NCBI RefSeq assembly: GCF_001921205.1
Contig: NZ_MSIE01000020.1
Span: forward strand, 1-37,958
From: Actinophytocola xanthii
GTDB lineage: Bacteria; Actinomycetota; Actinomycetes; Mycobacteriales; Pseudonocardiaceae
Direction: 5' to 3'
Length of the DNA: 37,958 nt
Shown: positions 8,332 to 15,893 of the stretch, one piece after another
Numbering within the stretch: the first letter of the stretch is position 1
Layout of the letters: each line of letters starts with the position of its first letter
Program-made: the position numbers and the translations under genes
Notes under the pieces: generated by a model
The model's database searches: none
Told to the model about the DNA's origin: nothing
Seen by the model: the letters and a program-made list of their open reading frames with translations, nothing else

Positions 8332-9005
8332 AGGGCAGGCAGAGCAACAGCATCAGCGTCGGCGGCGACGTCTCCGGGTCGGTGGTCGCCGGCAACCGCA
8401 ACGTCGTCCAGCACACGCCGCGACCCCAGACCGCCGAGGCCGGCGAGCCGGCCGAGGGTCTCACGCCGCGGCTGGGGTTCGTGTTCGACATCGTCGGGTA
8501 CGGCGGGCGCCTGGCCGAGGGCAAGGCCGACCTCGAGGAGCGGCTGAGCTCGCTGACCCGCCGGGTCGTCGCCGACCTCGGCATCGACCTGGAGGACACC
8601 CGGTACGCGGTCTCCGGCGACGGGATCGTGGTGTTCCTGCCGGTGGGGGTCGCGTCCACCCGGGTCCTGCCCACCCTGATCTGCGCCGCGTCGAGCCGGC
8701 TCGCCAGCGACAACAACCGCTTCCGGGACCGGATGCGGCTGCGGCTCGCCGTCGGGTCGGGGTTGCTGGGCGACGGGCCGCTCGGCTTCACCGGCGACCT
8801 GGTCGTCGACCTGCACCGCCTGGTCGACAGCGACGTGCTGCGCCAGGCGGTGCGGGAGAACCCGAAGGCGGACCTGGCGATCCTGGTCAGCGCGGCGCTG
8901 CACGACGAGGTCGTGCGGCCCGGCTACCTCGACGCCCGGGACTTCACCCGCTGCGAGGTCACCACCAAGGAGTTCAGCGCGCCGGCCTGGTTGCGGCTCT
9001 GCTGA
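8328..9005 (+). CDS. N-terminal GSVVAG motif plus class III nucleotidyl-cyclase-like domain
   Basis: 225 residues. Residues 7-27 carry the motif NSISVGGDVSGSVVAG, followed by a Pro/Ala/Glu-rich linker to about residue 47. The remainder resembles the class III cyclase fold. FVFDIVGYGGR (Asp54) matches the first metal-binding strand and SGDGIVVF (Asp98) the second metal-binding hairpin. RLAVGSGLLGDG with GDLVVDLHRLVDS (153-168) matches the region that normally holds the transition-state Asn and Arg. Arg164 may be kept, but the Asn position looks like Val160 or Asp161, so activity is doubtful. No transmembrane helix. Such domains accompany actinobacterial signalling and conflict-type proteins. 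It is coupled to the upstream membrane protein. Confidence 0.75.
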   Translation: MKGRQSNSISVGGDVSGSVVAGNRNVVQHTPRPQTAEAGEPAEGLTPRLGFVFDIVGYGGRLAEGKADLEERLSSLTRRVVADLGIDLEDTRYAVSGDGIVVFLPVGVASTRVLPTLICAASSRLASDNNRFRDRMRLRLAVGSGLLGDGPLGFTGDLVVDLHRLVDSDVLRQAVRENPKADLAILVSAALHDEVVRPGYLDARDFTRCEVTTKEFSAPAWLRLC

Positions 9006-9052
9006 TCGGGCATGATCGGCGTGCCGGGGGCGGAACCACCGAGGAGACCACG

Positions 9053-9826
9053 ATGCCGCTGCTGCGGGACCTGCTCACCGCCGTCGCCGAGAACCGGGTG
9101 GAGATCGTCGACCTGACCGCGCCGCTGTCCCCGCGCACGCCGATCCTGCGGCTGCCGGAACCGTTCGCCAACACGATCCCGTTCTCCCTCGAGCAGATCA
9201 GCCGGTACGACGAGGCCGGGCCCGGCTGGTACTGGAACAACATCCACACCGGAGAGCACACCGGGACCCACGTCGACGCCCCGGTGCACTGGGTGTCCGG
9301 AAAGGACGGTGCGGACGTCTCCCGGCTGGAGCTGCGCCAGCTCGTCGCGCCCGCGGCCGTCCTCGACGTGTCGGAGCGCGCCGCGGCGGACCCCGACCTC
9401 CTGGTGGAGATCGACGACGTCCGCGCCTGGGAGTCAGCCAACGGGCCGATGCCGGCCGGCGGCTGGCTGCTGCTGCGTACCGGCTGGGACGAGCGGTCCG
9501 AGGACGCCGAGCGGTTCCTCAACGCGGACGAGAACGGGCCGCACTCACCCGGGATCTCCGCGGAGTGCGCGCGGTGGCTGGCCGAGGAGACGCCGGTCGT
9601 CGGGCTCGGGGTGGAGACCGTCGGCACCGATGCCGGCGCGGCGCACGGCTTCGAGCCGGCGTTCCCCTGCCACCACTACTTCCTCGGCGCGGGGAAGCTG
9701 GGCCTGACCCAGCTGCGGAACCTGGCCCGGTTGCCGGCCACCGGCGCGGTGCTGGTCGTCTCCCCGCTGCCGATCGTCGGCGGCTCCGGCAGCCCCGCCC
9801 GCGTCTACGCCCTGGTCGAACGGTGA
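9053..9826 (+). CDS. Cyclase-family metal-dependent hydrolase (KynB-like fold)
   Basis: 257 residues of the family that includes kynurenine formamidase KynB and isatin hydrolase. The defining metal motif HxGTHxDxPxH is complete at residues 69-79 (HTGTHVDAPVH). VGLGVETVGTDAG and a C-terminal GSGSPARVYALV strand follow the family pattern. GAGGAG at 9040-9045 supports the start. Its stop overlaps the GTG of the ThDP enzyme in GTGA, so both are translationally coupled and likely act in one pathway. Substrates in this family are N-formyl aromatics, cyclic imides or lactams. None can be assigned here, and no tryptophan-degradation genes are nearby. Confidence 0.87.
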   Translation: MPLLRDLLTAVAENRVEIVDLTAPLSPRTPILRLPEPFANTIPFSLEQISRYDEAGPGWYWNNIHTGEHTGTHVDAPVHWVSGKDGADVSRLELRQLVAPAAVLDVSERAAADPDLLVEIDDVRAWESANGPMPAGGWLLLRTGWDERSEDAERFLNADENGPHSPGISAECARWLAEETPVVGLGVETVGTDAGAAHGFEPAFPCHHYFLGAGKLGLTQLRNLARLPATGAVLVVSPLPIVGGSGSPARVYALVER

Positions 9827-11448
9827 GCGTTGGCGAGCTCATCGGGAAGACGTTGGCCGGCCTCGGGGTGGGGCACGCGTTCGGTCTGGTCGGTAGCGGC
9901 AACTTCGTGGTGACGAACGCCCTGCGAGCGGCCGGGGTGCCGTTCGTCGCCACGCGGCACGAGTGCGGTGCCGCGGTCATGGCCGACGCCTACGCCAGGA
10001 CCAGTGGACAGCCGGCGGTCCTCACCCTCCACCAGGGCTGTGGGCTGACCAACGCCATGACCGGCATCACCGAGGCGGCCAAGAGCCGAACACCGCTGCT
10101 CGTGCTGGCCGCCGACACCCCCGGCGCGGCGGTCACCTCGAACTTCCGGATCGACCAGGACGCGCTCGTCGCCGCCGTCGGTGCGGTGCCCGAGCGGGTG
10201 CACTCCCCGGCCACCGCCCCGACCGATGTCGAACGCGCCTACCGCACGGCGGTGCACCAGCGCCGCACGGTGGTGCTGAACCTGCCGCTGGACGTGCAGG
10301 CCGCGCCGGCCCCTGAGCAGCCGTCCCGGCCGCCGGTCCCCGCTCCCCTGCCCGCCCGCCCCCACCCGGAGGCCGTGACCGCGCTCGCCGCGGCCCTCCG
10401 GGCGGCGCGACGACCGGTGTTCGTCGCCGGACGGGGCGCGCGGCACGCCGCCGCCGAGCTGCGCGAGCTGGCCGAGGCCAGCGGCGCGCTGCTCGCGACC
10501 TCGGCCGTGGCGAACGGCCTGTTCACCGGGGACCCGTGGTCGCTCGGCATCTCCGGCGGGTTCGCCACCCCGCTGGCCGCCGAGCTGGTCGCCGCCGCCG
10601 ACCTGGTCGTCGCCTGGGGGTGCTCGCTGACCCACTGGACCACCCGGCACGGCAGGCTGGTCGCCGACGACGCGGTGGTGGCGCAGGTCGACCTCGAGGT
10701 GTCCGCGCTCGGCGCCCGGCAGCGGGTCGACCTCGGCGTGGTCGGGGACGTGCGGCTGACCGCGCGCGACGTGCTGGCCGAGCTGGGGTCCACCGCGGGC
10801 ACGGGCTACCGGACCGAGGAGGTGCGGGCCCGGATCGCCGAGCGGGGCCGCTGGCGGGACGTCCCGTTCACCGACGCGTCGACCGCCGACCGGATCGACC
10901 CGCGCACGCTCAGCGTCCGGCTGGACGACCTGCTGCCGGCCGAGCGGGTGCTCGCCGTGGACTCCGGCAACTTCATGGGCTACCCGAGCGCCTACCTCCA
11001 GGTTCCCGACGCCAGCGGGTTCTGCTTCACCCAGTCGTTCCAGTCCGTCGGGCTGGGCTTGGCGACCGCCGCCGGCGCCGCCCTGGCGCGGCCGGACCGA
11101 CTGCCGGTGGCCGCGCTCGGCGACGGCGGCGCGATGATGGGCGTCGCCGAGCTGGACACCGTCGCGCGGCTGCGGCTGCCGATGGTGGCCGTGGTCTACG
11201 ACGACGACGCCTACGGCGCGGAGGTGCACCACTTCGCCGGGCAGGACCTGGGCGCAGTGCGCTACCCGGACACCGACGTGGCCGCGGTCGCCACGGGCTT
11301 CGGCTGGGTGGCGCACACCGTGCGCACGGTGTCCGACCTCGACGTGGTCACCGCCTGGCTCGCCGGCCCCCGGGACCGGCCGCTGTTGCTCGACGCGAAG
11401 ATCACCGACGACGGCGGGTCCTGGTGGCTGGCGGAAGCGTTCCGGTAA
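9823..11448 (+). CDS. Thiamine-diphosphate-dependent enzyme (acetolactate synthase superfamily)
   Basis: 541 residues with the three-domain layout of ThDP decarboxylases and carboligases. The PYR domain has the activating Glu47 in [18 protein letters not shown] central Rossmann-like domain covers about 180-330. The PP domain has the ThDP/Mg motif beginning at Gly433 ([14 protein letters not shown]), running to VVYDDDAYG. The GTG start overlaps the upstream stop by 4 nt, and the frame has no better start. There is no FAD-specific or regulatory-subunit partner gene, so a catabolic enzyme is likelier than branched-chain acetolactate synthase. With the cyclase-like hydrolase it may cleave a 2-oxo or diketo intermediate. 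That pathway is inference. Confidence 0.88.
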   Translation: MSVGELIGKTLAGLGVGHAFGLVGSGNFVVTNALRAAGVPFVATRHECGAAVMADAYARTSGQPAVLTLHQGCGLTNAMTGITEAAKSRTPLLVLAADTPGAAVTSNFRIDQDALVAAVGAVPERVHSPATAPTDVERAYRTAVHQRRTVVLNLPLDVQAAPAPEQPSRPPVPAPLPARPHPEAVTALAAALRAARRPVFVAGRGARHAAAELRELAEASGALLATSAVANGLFTGDPWSLGISGGFATPLAAELVAAADLVVAWGCSLTHWTTRHGRLVADDAVVAQVDLEVSALGARQRVDLGVVGDVRLTARDVLAELGSTAGTGYRTEEVRARIAERGRWRDVPFTDASTADRIDPRTLSVRLDDLLPAERVLAVDSGNFMGYPSAYLQVPDASGFCFTQSFQSVGLGLATAAGAALARPDRLPVAALGDGGAMMGVAELDTVARLRLPMVAVVYDDDAYGAEVHHFAGQDLGAVRYPDTDVAAVATGFGWVAHTVRTVSDLDVVTAWLAGPRDRPLLLDAKITDDGGSWWLAEAFR

Positions 11449-11509
11449 TGACGTTCCGCTGACGGGACAACGCCTTCCGCTCACCCCGGGGGTCATCCAC
11501 CATCGAGAC

Positions 11510-12271
11510 ATGACACCGGACGAGGTGAGGACCCAGGCGACCGGGCCGACGGCCGGTCTCGCGCCGGGCTACGCCCAGGCGAACCTGATCGCCGTGCCCG
11601 AGGACTGGGCCCTGGACGTGCTGCTGTTCGCCCAGCGCAACCCCAGGCCGTGCCCGGTCCTGGACGTGACCGACACCGGCAGCCCGCGAACCGTGCTCGC
11701 GCCGGGAGCCGACCTGCGCACGGCGATCCCCCGCTACCGCGTCTGGCGCGACGGCGAGCTGGTGGACGAACCGACCGACGTGACGCGGTACTGGCGCGAG
11801 GACCTGGTGGCGTTCCTCATCGGCTGCAGCTTCACCTTCGAGACGGCGCTGGCGCGGGCCGGGGTGCCGCTGCGGCACGTCGAGCAGGGCCGCAACGTGT
11901 CGATGTACCGGACCGACCGACAGTGCCGTCCCGCCCGTCGCCTGCACGGCCCGCTGGTCGTGTCGATGCGGCTGGTCCCGGCCGAGCTGGTCGCCCCGGC
12001 CACGGCGATCAGCGCCAGGATGCCGGCAGTGCACGGCGCACCGGTCCACGTGGGAGACCCGAGCGCACTCGGCGTCGCCGATCTGGCCCGTCCGGACTTC
12101 GGCGACCCCGTCGAGGGCGAGCCAGGCGACGTCCCCATGTTCTGGGCCTGCGGCGTGACACCGCAGGCCGCGCTGGTGGCCTCCCGACCGCCGTTCGCAA
12201 TCACCCACGCCCCCGGGTACATGCTGGTCACCGACGTTCCGGACAGCGAGTACGAACTCGCCGGCGGCTGA
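11510..12271 (+). CDS. DUF1445 putative hydro-lyase (D-glutamate cyclase-like)
   Basis: 253 residues of the DUF1445/YcsI family. The signature [22 protein letters not shown] lies near the N-terminus, with [13 protein letters not shown] in the middle and [11 protein letters not shown] and [15 protein letters not shown] near the C-terminus. A domain of this family in the mammalian protein DGLUCY has D-glutamate cyclase activity, and bacterial members are annotated as putative hydro-lyases. I see no strong ribosome-binding site before the ATG at 11510; the nearest purine run lies about 18 nt away. It follows the ThDP enzyme by 61 nt and could be its third operon member. Substrate unknown. Confidence 0.85.
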   Translation: MTPDEVRTQATGPTAGLAPGYAQANLIAVPEDWALDVLLFAQRNPRPCPVLDVTDTGSPRTVLAPGADLRTAIPRYRVWRDGELVDEPTDVTRYWREDLVAFLIGCSFTFETALARAGVPLRHVEQGRNVSMYRTDRQCRPARRLHGPLVVSMRLVPAELVAPATAISARMPAVHGAPVHVGDPSALGVADLARPDFGDPVEGEPGDVPMFWACGVTPQAALVASRPPFAITHAPGYMLVTDVPDSEYELAGG

Positions 12272-12283
12272 GAACCGCCACGC

Positions 12284-13471
12284 TCAGGGCGAGGCGACCT
12301 TTTCCGGCTCGGGCACCGGGGGCGGCGGCGCCTGCGGCACGATCGCCACGTTCACGGTGCGGGACAGGCGTTCGTGCGGACCGGGGTCGCCGCCGACGAG
12401 CACCGCGAGGGGTGTCCAGATCCCGACGACGAACAGCGACAGCAGTATCCCGGCCGGGATCAGCAGCTGGTGGGGTGCGTCGAAGAAGTCCCACCGGTCG
12501 ACCGACAGGGCCAGCCAGGCCAGCCACATCGGCGAGAGCAGCACCCCGTTGCGCACCACGATGGACAGCGGTCCGGCGCGCCGGCCGTCGGTCCGCGCCA
12601 GGCGCAGCAACATCGCCCGCTTTCCCGGTGTCGACCCGGTCAGCGCGGGCACCAGCAGGAACCACACGGCGGCCAGGATGACGACGATCGTCCCCTGACC
12701 GACGACCGTCCCGCCGAACAGCACGATCAGGCCGAGCACGATCCCGACCACCGCGACGAAGCCGACCAGGTCGGCGAGCAGCGCGAACAGCCGGCGGCTG
12801 GTGGTGACCCTGGTCGCGTAGCGGCGGCGGTCACGCTCGGGCTCGAGCGACGGCAGCAGCCGGGCGAGCGGACCGGCGACCAGCCAGCCGAGCGCGGCGC
12901 CGACCGTGTTCAGCATCAGGTCGTCCACGCTGAACAGCCGGTAGGCGCACGGGTAGACGAACCACAGACCGGTCAGCTGGGTCAGCTCGAACAGCAGCGA
13001 CGTGGCCGCGCCGACCGCGACCGCGGACAGCAGGCGCATCCCGACCAGGTAGCGCAGGAAGAAACCGAGCGGTGCCAGCAGGACGACGTTCAGCGCGGTG
13101 CTCCACAAGGCACCGTTGCCCACCATCGCCCGCAGGCTCCAGTCGCCCCCGGCCCGCTCCTCGAGCACCTGGAGGAAGTAGAACGGGCGCAGCTGCGGGG
13201 TGCTGGCGTAGGTCTGCTCGGCGCAGTAGCCCGCCGGGTCGCTCGGCAGCGGGATGACCGTCTGCATGGCCGCGGCCAGCAGGTAGAACAGGAAGCAGTA
13301 GAAGACCAGTGTCGTCCACCCGCCTGCCCGGCCACGGCTGCGATAGCTGTGCACGGCGACCGGCAGCATCACGACCAGGGCTATCAGGGGGAAGACCAAC
13401 AGGGCCGTCTTGACCGGCAGCAGGAAGGTGGCGACCACGGGGAGTTTGTACCCCACCGCGCCCGATCCCAA
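12284..13471 (-). CDS. VanZ-domain/RDD-domain fusion membrane protein
   Basis: 395 residues. The first half is a VanZ-like domain: hydrophobic helices at about 15-37 and 52-75, LNVVLLAPLGFFLRY, then FELTQLTG and YRLFSVDDLMLNTVGAALGWL, the acidic signature of the family. The second half matches an RDD domain (RRLFALLADLVGF, then GSTPGKRAMLLRLARTDGRRAGPLSIVVRN) with three further helices and a proline-rich cytoplasmic tail. VanZ proteins raise teicoplanin resistance and related domains are linked to cell-envelope lipids. RDD domains are found in some ion-transport proteins. It ends 12 nt from the convergent DUF1445 gene and starts 81 nt from a divergent creatininase-family gene. A direct role with the vanHAX genes 9 kb away is only possible, not shown. 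Confidence 0.85.
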   Translation of the reverse strand: MGSGAVGYKLPVVATFLLPVKTALLVFPLIALVVMLPVAVHSYRSRGRAGGWTTLVFYCFLFYLLAAAMQTVIPLPSDPAGYCAEQTYASTPQLRPFYFLQVLEERAGGDWSLRAMVGNGALWSTALNVVLLAPLGFFLRYLVGMRLLSAVAVGAATSLLFELTQLTGLWFVYPCAYRLFSVDDLMLNTVGAALGWLVAGPLARLLPSLEPERDRRRYATRVTTSRRLFALLADLVGFVAVVGIVLGLIVLFGGTVVGQGTIVVILAAVWFLLVPALTGSTPGKRAMLLRLARTDGRRAGPLSIVVRNGVLLSPMWLAWLALSVDRWDFFDAPHQLLIPAGILLSLFVVGIWTPLAVLVGGDPGPHERLSRTVNVAIVPQAPPPPVPEPEKVASP

Positions 13472-13552
13472 GCACCCGTCCCGACAGTCCGTCTACAGAG
13501 GACAAAAGCCGCACGGTACGGTCGTTCCCGACCGGAGGAGAGAGGGGACCAC

Positions 13553-14275
13553 ATGACCGGGTACGGCGACTACCTGCTGCCCATGTCCACCGCGGCGCAG
13601 GAGCGGGAACGGGGGGCGGAGGTGGCGCTGCTGCCGGTGGGCAGCTTCGAGCAGCACGGCGCATTCCTCCCGCTGGCGACGGACACGGTGATCGCGGTGA
13701 CCGTGGCCAGGGCGATCGGCGAGGCGTACCCGGTCTTCCAGCTTCCGCCCATCACCATCTCCTGCTCGCACGAGCACGCCGCCTGGCGGGGCACGGTCAG
13801 CATCTCGGCGTCCACCCTGTACGCGGTGGTCACCGACGTCACGGAGTCGCTGCGCGCGAGCGGCGTCGAGCGGCTCGTGCTGGTCAGCGGCCACGGCGGC
13901 AACTACGTGCTGGGCAACGTCGTGCAGGAGGCCGGCGTCCGCGGCCGGTCCATGGCGCTGTTCCCCAGCGAGAACGACTGGGCGGCGGCGCGCGTCGCCG
14001 GCGGGGTGGAGCTGACCGCGGTCAGCGACATGCACGCCGGCGAGCTCGAGACCTCGATCCTGCTGCACGCCCACCCCGCGCTCGTCGGCGCGGACTACGC
14101 CGAGCACGACCACCTCGCCGACGACCGCGAGCGGTTCCTCACCCTCGGTCTCGGCGCCTACACCGAGTCCGGGGTGGTCGGCCGCCCCTCGTTGGCCTCG
14201 GCCGAGAAGGGCCGTGGCGCGCTCGCGAGCCTGGTCACCTCGTTCGGCGGCGTGCTGGCGGCGTTGGACAGGTGA
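13553..14275 (+). CDS. Creatininase-family amidohydrolase, candidate FAPy deformylase
   Basis: 240 residues of the creatininase superfamily. Metal-site residues visible are Glu33 and His35 (GSFEQHG), Asp44 (LATDT), His114 (SGHGGN) and the Glu residues of HAGELETS (161-168). The family includes creatininase, mycofactocin peptidase MftE and archaeal ArfB, which removes the formyl group from the pyrimidine FAPy. No mycofactocin genes are present. The neighbouring cyclohydrolase paralogue carries the residue expected to release FAPy, so deformylation is my preferred role, by inference. GGAGGAGAGAGGGG before 13553 decides the start. The last 118 nt overlap the convergent cyclohydrolase gene tail to tail. 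Confidence 0.87.
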   Translation: MTGYGDYLLPMSTAAQERERGAEVALLPVGSFEQHGAFLPLATDTVIAVTVARAIGEAYPVFQLPPITISCSHEHAAWRGTVSISASTLYAVVTDVTESLRASGVERLVLVSGHGGNYVLGNVVQEAGVRGRSMALFPSENDWAAARVAGGVELTAVSDMHAGELETSILLHAHPALVGADYAEHDHLADDRERFLTLGLGAYTESGVVGRPSLASAEKGRGALASLVTSFGGVLAALDR

Positions 14276-14886
14276 GGAAGGTGGTGGCCCAGCCGCTCGC
14301 GCTTGGTGCTCAGGTAGCCGAGGTTGTCCGGCGACGGCTCGATCAGCAGCGGTACCCGCTCGGTGATCCGGATGCCGTTCGCCCGCAGCGACTCCACCTT
14401 CTGCGGGTTGTTGGAGAGTAATCGGATCGAGCCGACGCCGAGGTCGTCGAGGATGTCCGCGGCGATGTCGAAGTTGCGCGCGTCGATGGGCAGGCCGAGC
14501 GCAACGTTGGCCTCGACGGTGTCCAGCCCGTCCTCCTGCAGCCGCATCGCCTGCAGCTTGGCGACCAGGCCGATCCCGCGGCCCTCGTGTCCCGTGAGGT
14601 AGATCACCATGCCGGCGCCCTCGGTGACGATGCAGTGCAGCGCCGTGGCGAGCTGCTCCCCGCACTCGCAGCGGGTCGAGGCGAACACGTCACCGGTGAG
14701 GCACTCGGAATGCACGCGGGTCAACGGGCTGTCGACCGCGGTCAGGTCGCCGTGTACCAGCGCCATGTGCTCGTCGCCCTGCGCGTCGACGTACCCGATC
14801 GCGCGGAACTCCCCGTACCGCGTCGGCAGGCGGGTCTCACCGACCCGTTCCGTCCCCTGCCGCTCGATGTCTGCCAGCTCAGTCAT
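14158..14886 (-). CDS. ribA: GTP cyclohydrolase II paralogue with Tyr-to-Met switch (FAPy-forming type)
   Basis: 242 residues with the GCH II zinc site Cys62, Cys73, Cys75 (ECLTGD, TRCEC) and the GTP-binding GHEGRGIGL (99-107). Aligned by eye, E. coli RibA Tyr105 (KIRAYALQ) becomes Met114 here (KLQAMRLQ). In S. coelicolor SCO6655 the same substitution gives release of the formylated pyrimidine FAPy instead of the deformylated riboflavin precursor. There is no fused DHBP synthase and no riboflavin gene nearby, so a role outside riboflavin synthesis is likely. The start overlaps the flippase stop by 4 nt. Leu156 is a TTA codon. The C-terminal tail of about 35 residues beyond the usual family end is encoded antisense to the creatininase-like gene. 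Confidence 0.93.
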   Translation of the reverse strand: MTELADIERQGTERVGETRLPTRYGEFRAIGYVDAQGDEHMALVHGDLTAVDSPLTRVHSECLTGDVFASTRCECGEQLATALHCIVTEGAGMVIYLTGHEGRGIGLVAKLQAMRLQEDGLDTVEANVALGLPIDARNFDIAADILDDLGVGSIRLLSNNPQKVESLRANGIRITERVPLLIEPSPDNLGYLSTKRERLGHHLPHLSNAASTPPNEVTRLASAPRPFSAEANEGRPTTPDSV

Positions 14887-15893
14887 GCCACCCTCTCCCG
14901 TCGGCGGACCAGCATCAGCGCGCCCGGCAGGCTCGCCACCAGCCCCAAGAGACCGTATGTCACCGCGGCGGTGAGCCCCTGCGCGGCACCGAGGCCGGCC
15001 GCGGCGAACATGAGCGCGGTCACACCCTCCCGGGGTCCCCAACCCCCGACGTTGATCGGCAGGCCCATCGCGAGCAGCGCCACGACGACGATCGGCAGCA
15101 GCTGCTCCGGCGACTGGGTCGCGCCCGCGGCCCGCATCGCGATCAGGAACAGCGTCACGTGTCCGGCCAGCGCGAGCGCCGAGAGCAGCGCGACGCCCGG
15201 CCACGCGTTCCGGGCCAGCAGCCCCGCGCGGATGTCGTCCAGGCCGCGGCGCCAGCGCGACCGCGCCCCGGTGAGGCGGCGGGCGGCGAGGTAGGCCAGC
15301 ACGACCACCGCGGCGACGGCCAGCACGATCAGGCCCACCTGGCGGGCGGGGGACGCCAGCAGCACCGCGACGCCGGCCACGATCAGGACGGCCTGCCCGG
15401 CCACCCGTTCGAGGACGACCGCGCGCACCCCGGCGCCGAGGTCGCCCTCCTCCCTGCCGTGGCGGACGGCGCGCTGGACGTCGCCGAGGACACCGGCCGG
15501 CAGGACCGCGTTGAGGAACAGCGCGCGGTAGTAGTCGGTGACCGCCCGGCGCAGCGGCAGGTGCAGGCCGAGCCGGCGGGCCACCAGGCTCCAGCGCCAG
15601 GCGCAGAGCACCGTCGTGGCGAGCCCGATGGCGAGGGCGGCCAGCACCTCGACGAGGGAGATCACCCGAAGGCCCTCGGCGAACCCGCTGGCACCGACCT
15701 TCCACATGACGGCGACGACGATGCCCACGCCGACCAGCAGCTTGCCCCAGGCCCAGAGGGTCTTGCGGCTCACCGTCCGGCGGGCCCGGACCGGCTCCGG
15801 CAGGGGCTCGGGCAAGGGCTCGGGCACCGCCACCGGGGCGGGGAACCGGTCGAGGGGGCGCTCCAGGATCGTGGGGTCCAGGGTGGTGGTCAC
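14883..15893 (-). CDS. UPF0104/LPG_synthase_TM family membrane protein, possible lipid flippase
   Basis: 336 residues. The N-terminal 40 residues are cytoplasmic and proline-rich, with a PLPEPLPEP repeat. About eight hydrophobic helices follow from residue 47. Family signatures are DYYRALFLNAVLPAGVLGDVQRA (around 124-146), VLERVAGQAVL and MGLPINVGGWGPREGV. Members include the flippase half of MprF and many glycosylation-cluster proteins thought to move lipid-linked intermediates. It overlaps the glycosyltransferase gene (4 nt) and the cyclohydrolase gene (4 nt), so it belongs to the same operon. Placement beside a GT4 enzyme suggests a membrane-associated glycosylated product. The substrate is unknown. 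Confidence 0.88.
   Translation of the reverse strand: MTTTLDPTILERPLDRFPAPVAVPEPLPEPLPEPVRARRTVSRKTLWAWGKLLVGVGIVVAVMWKVGASGFAEGLRVISLVEVLAALAIGLATTVLCAWRWSLVARRLGLHLPLRRAVTDYYRALFLNAVLPAGVLGDVQRAVRHGREEGDLGAGVRAVVLERVAGQAVLIVAGVAVLLASPARQVGLIVLAVAAVVVLAYLAARRLTGARSRWRRGLDDIRAGLLARNAWPGVALLSALALAGHVTLFLIAMRAAGATQSPEQLLPIVVVALLAMGLPINVGGWGPREGVTALMFAAAGLGAAQGLTAAVTYGLLGLVASLPGALMLVRRRERVA

Noticed and set aside
13553-14275. Creatininase-family gene as mycofactocin peptidase MftE
   Set aside because: No mftA, mftB, mftC, mftD or mftF gene is nearby, and the context is a GTP cyclohydrolase paralogue.
14158-14886. Cyclohydrolase paralogue as the housekeeping riboflavin RibA
   Set aside because: It has Met at the switch Tyr position, no ribB/ribH/ribE neighbours, and a TTA codon, all unlike a housekeeping gene.
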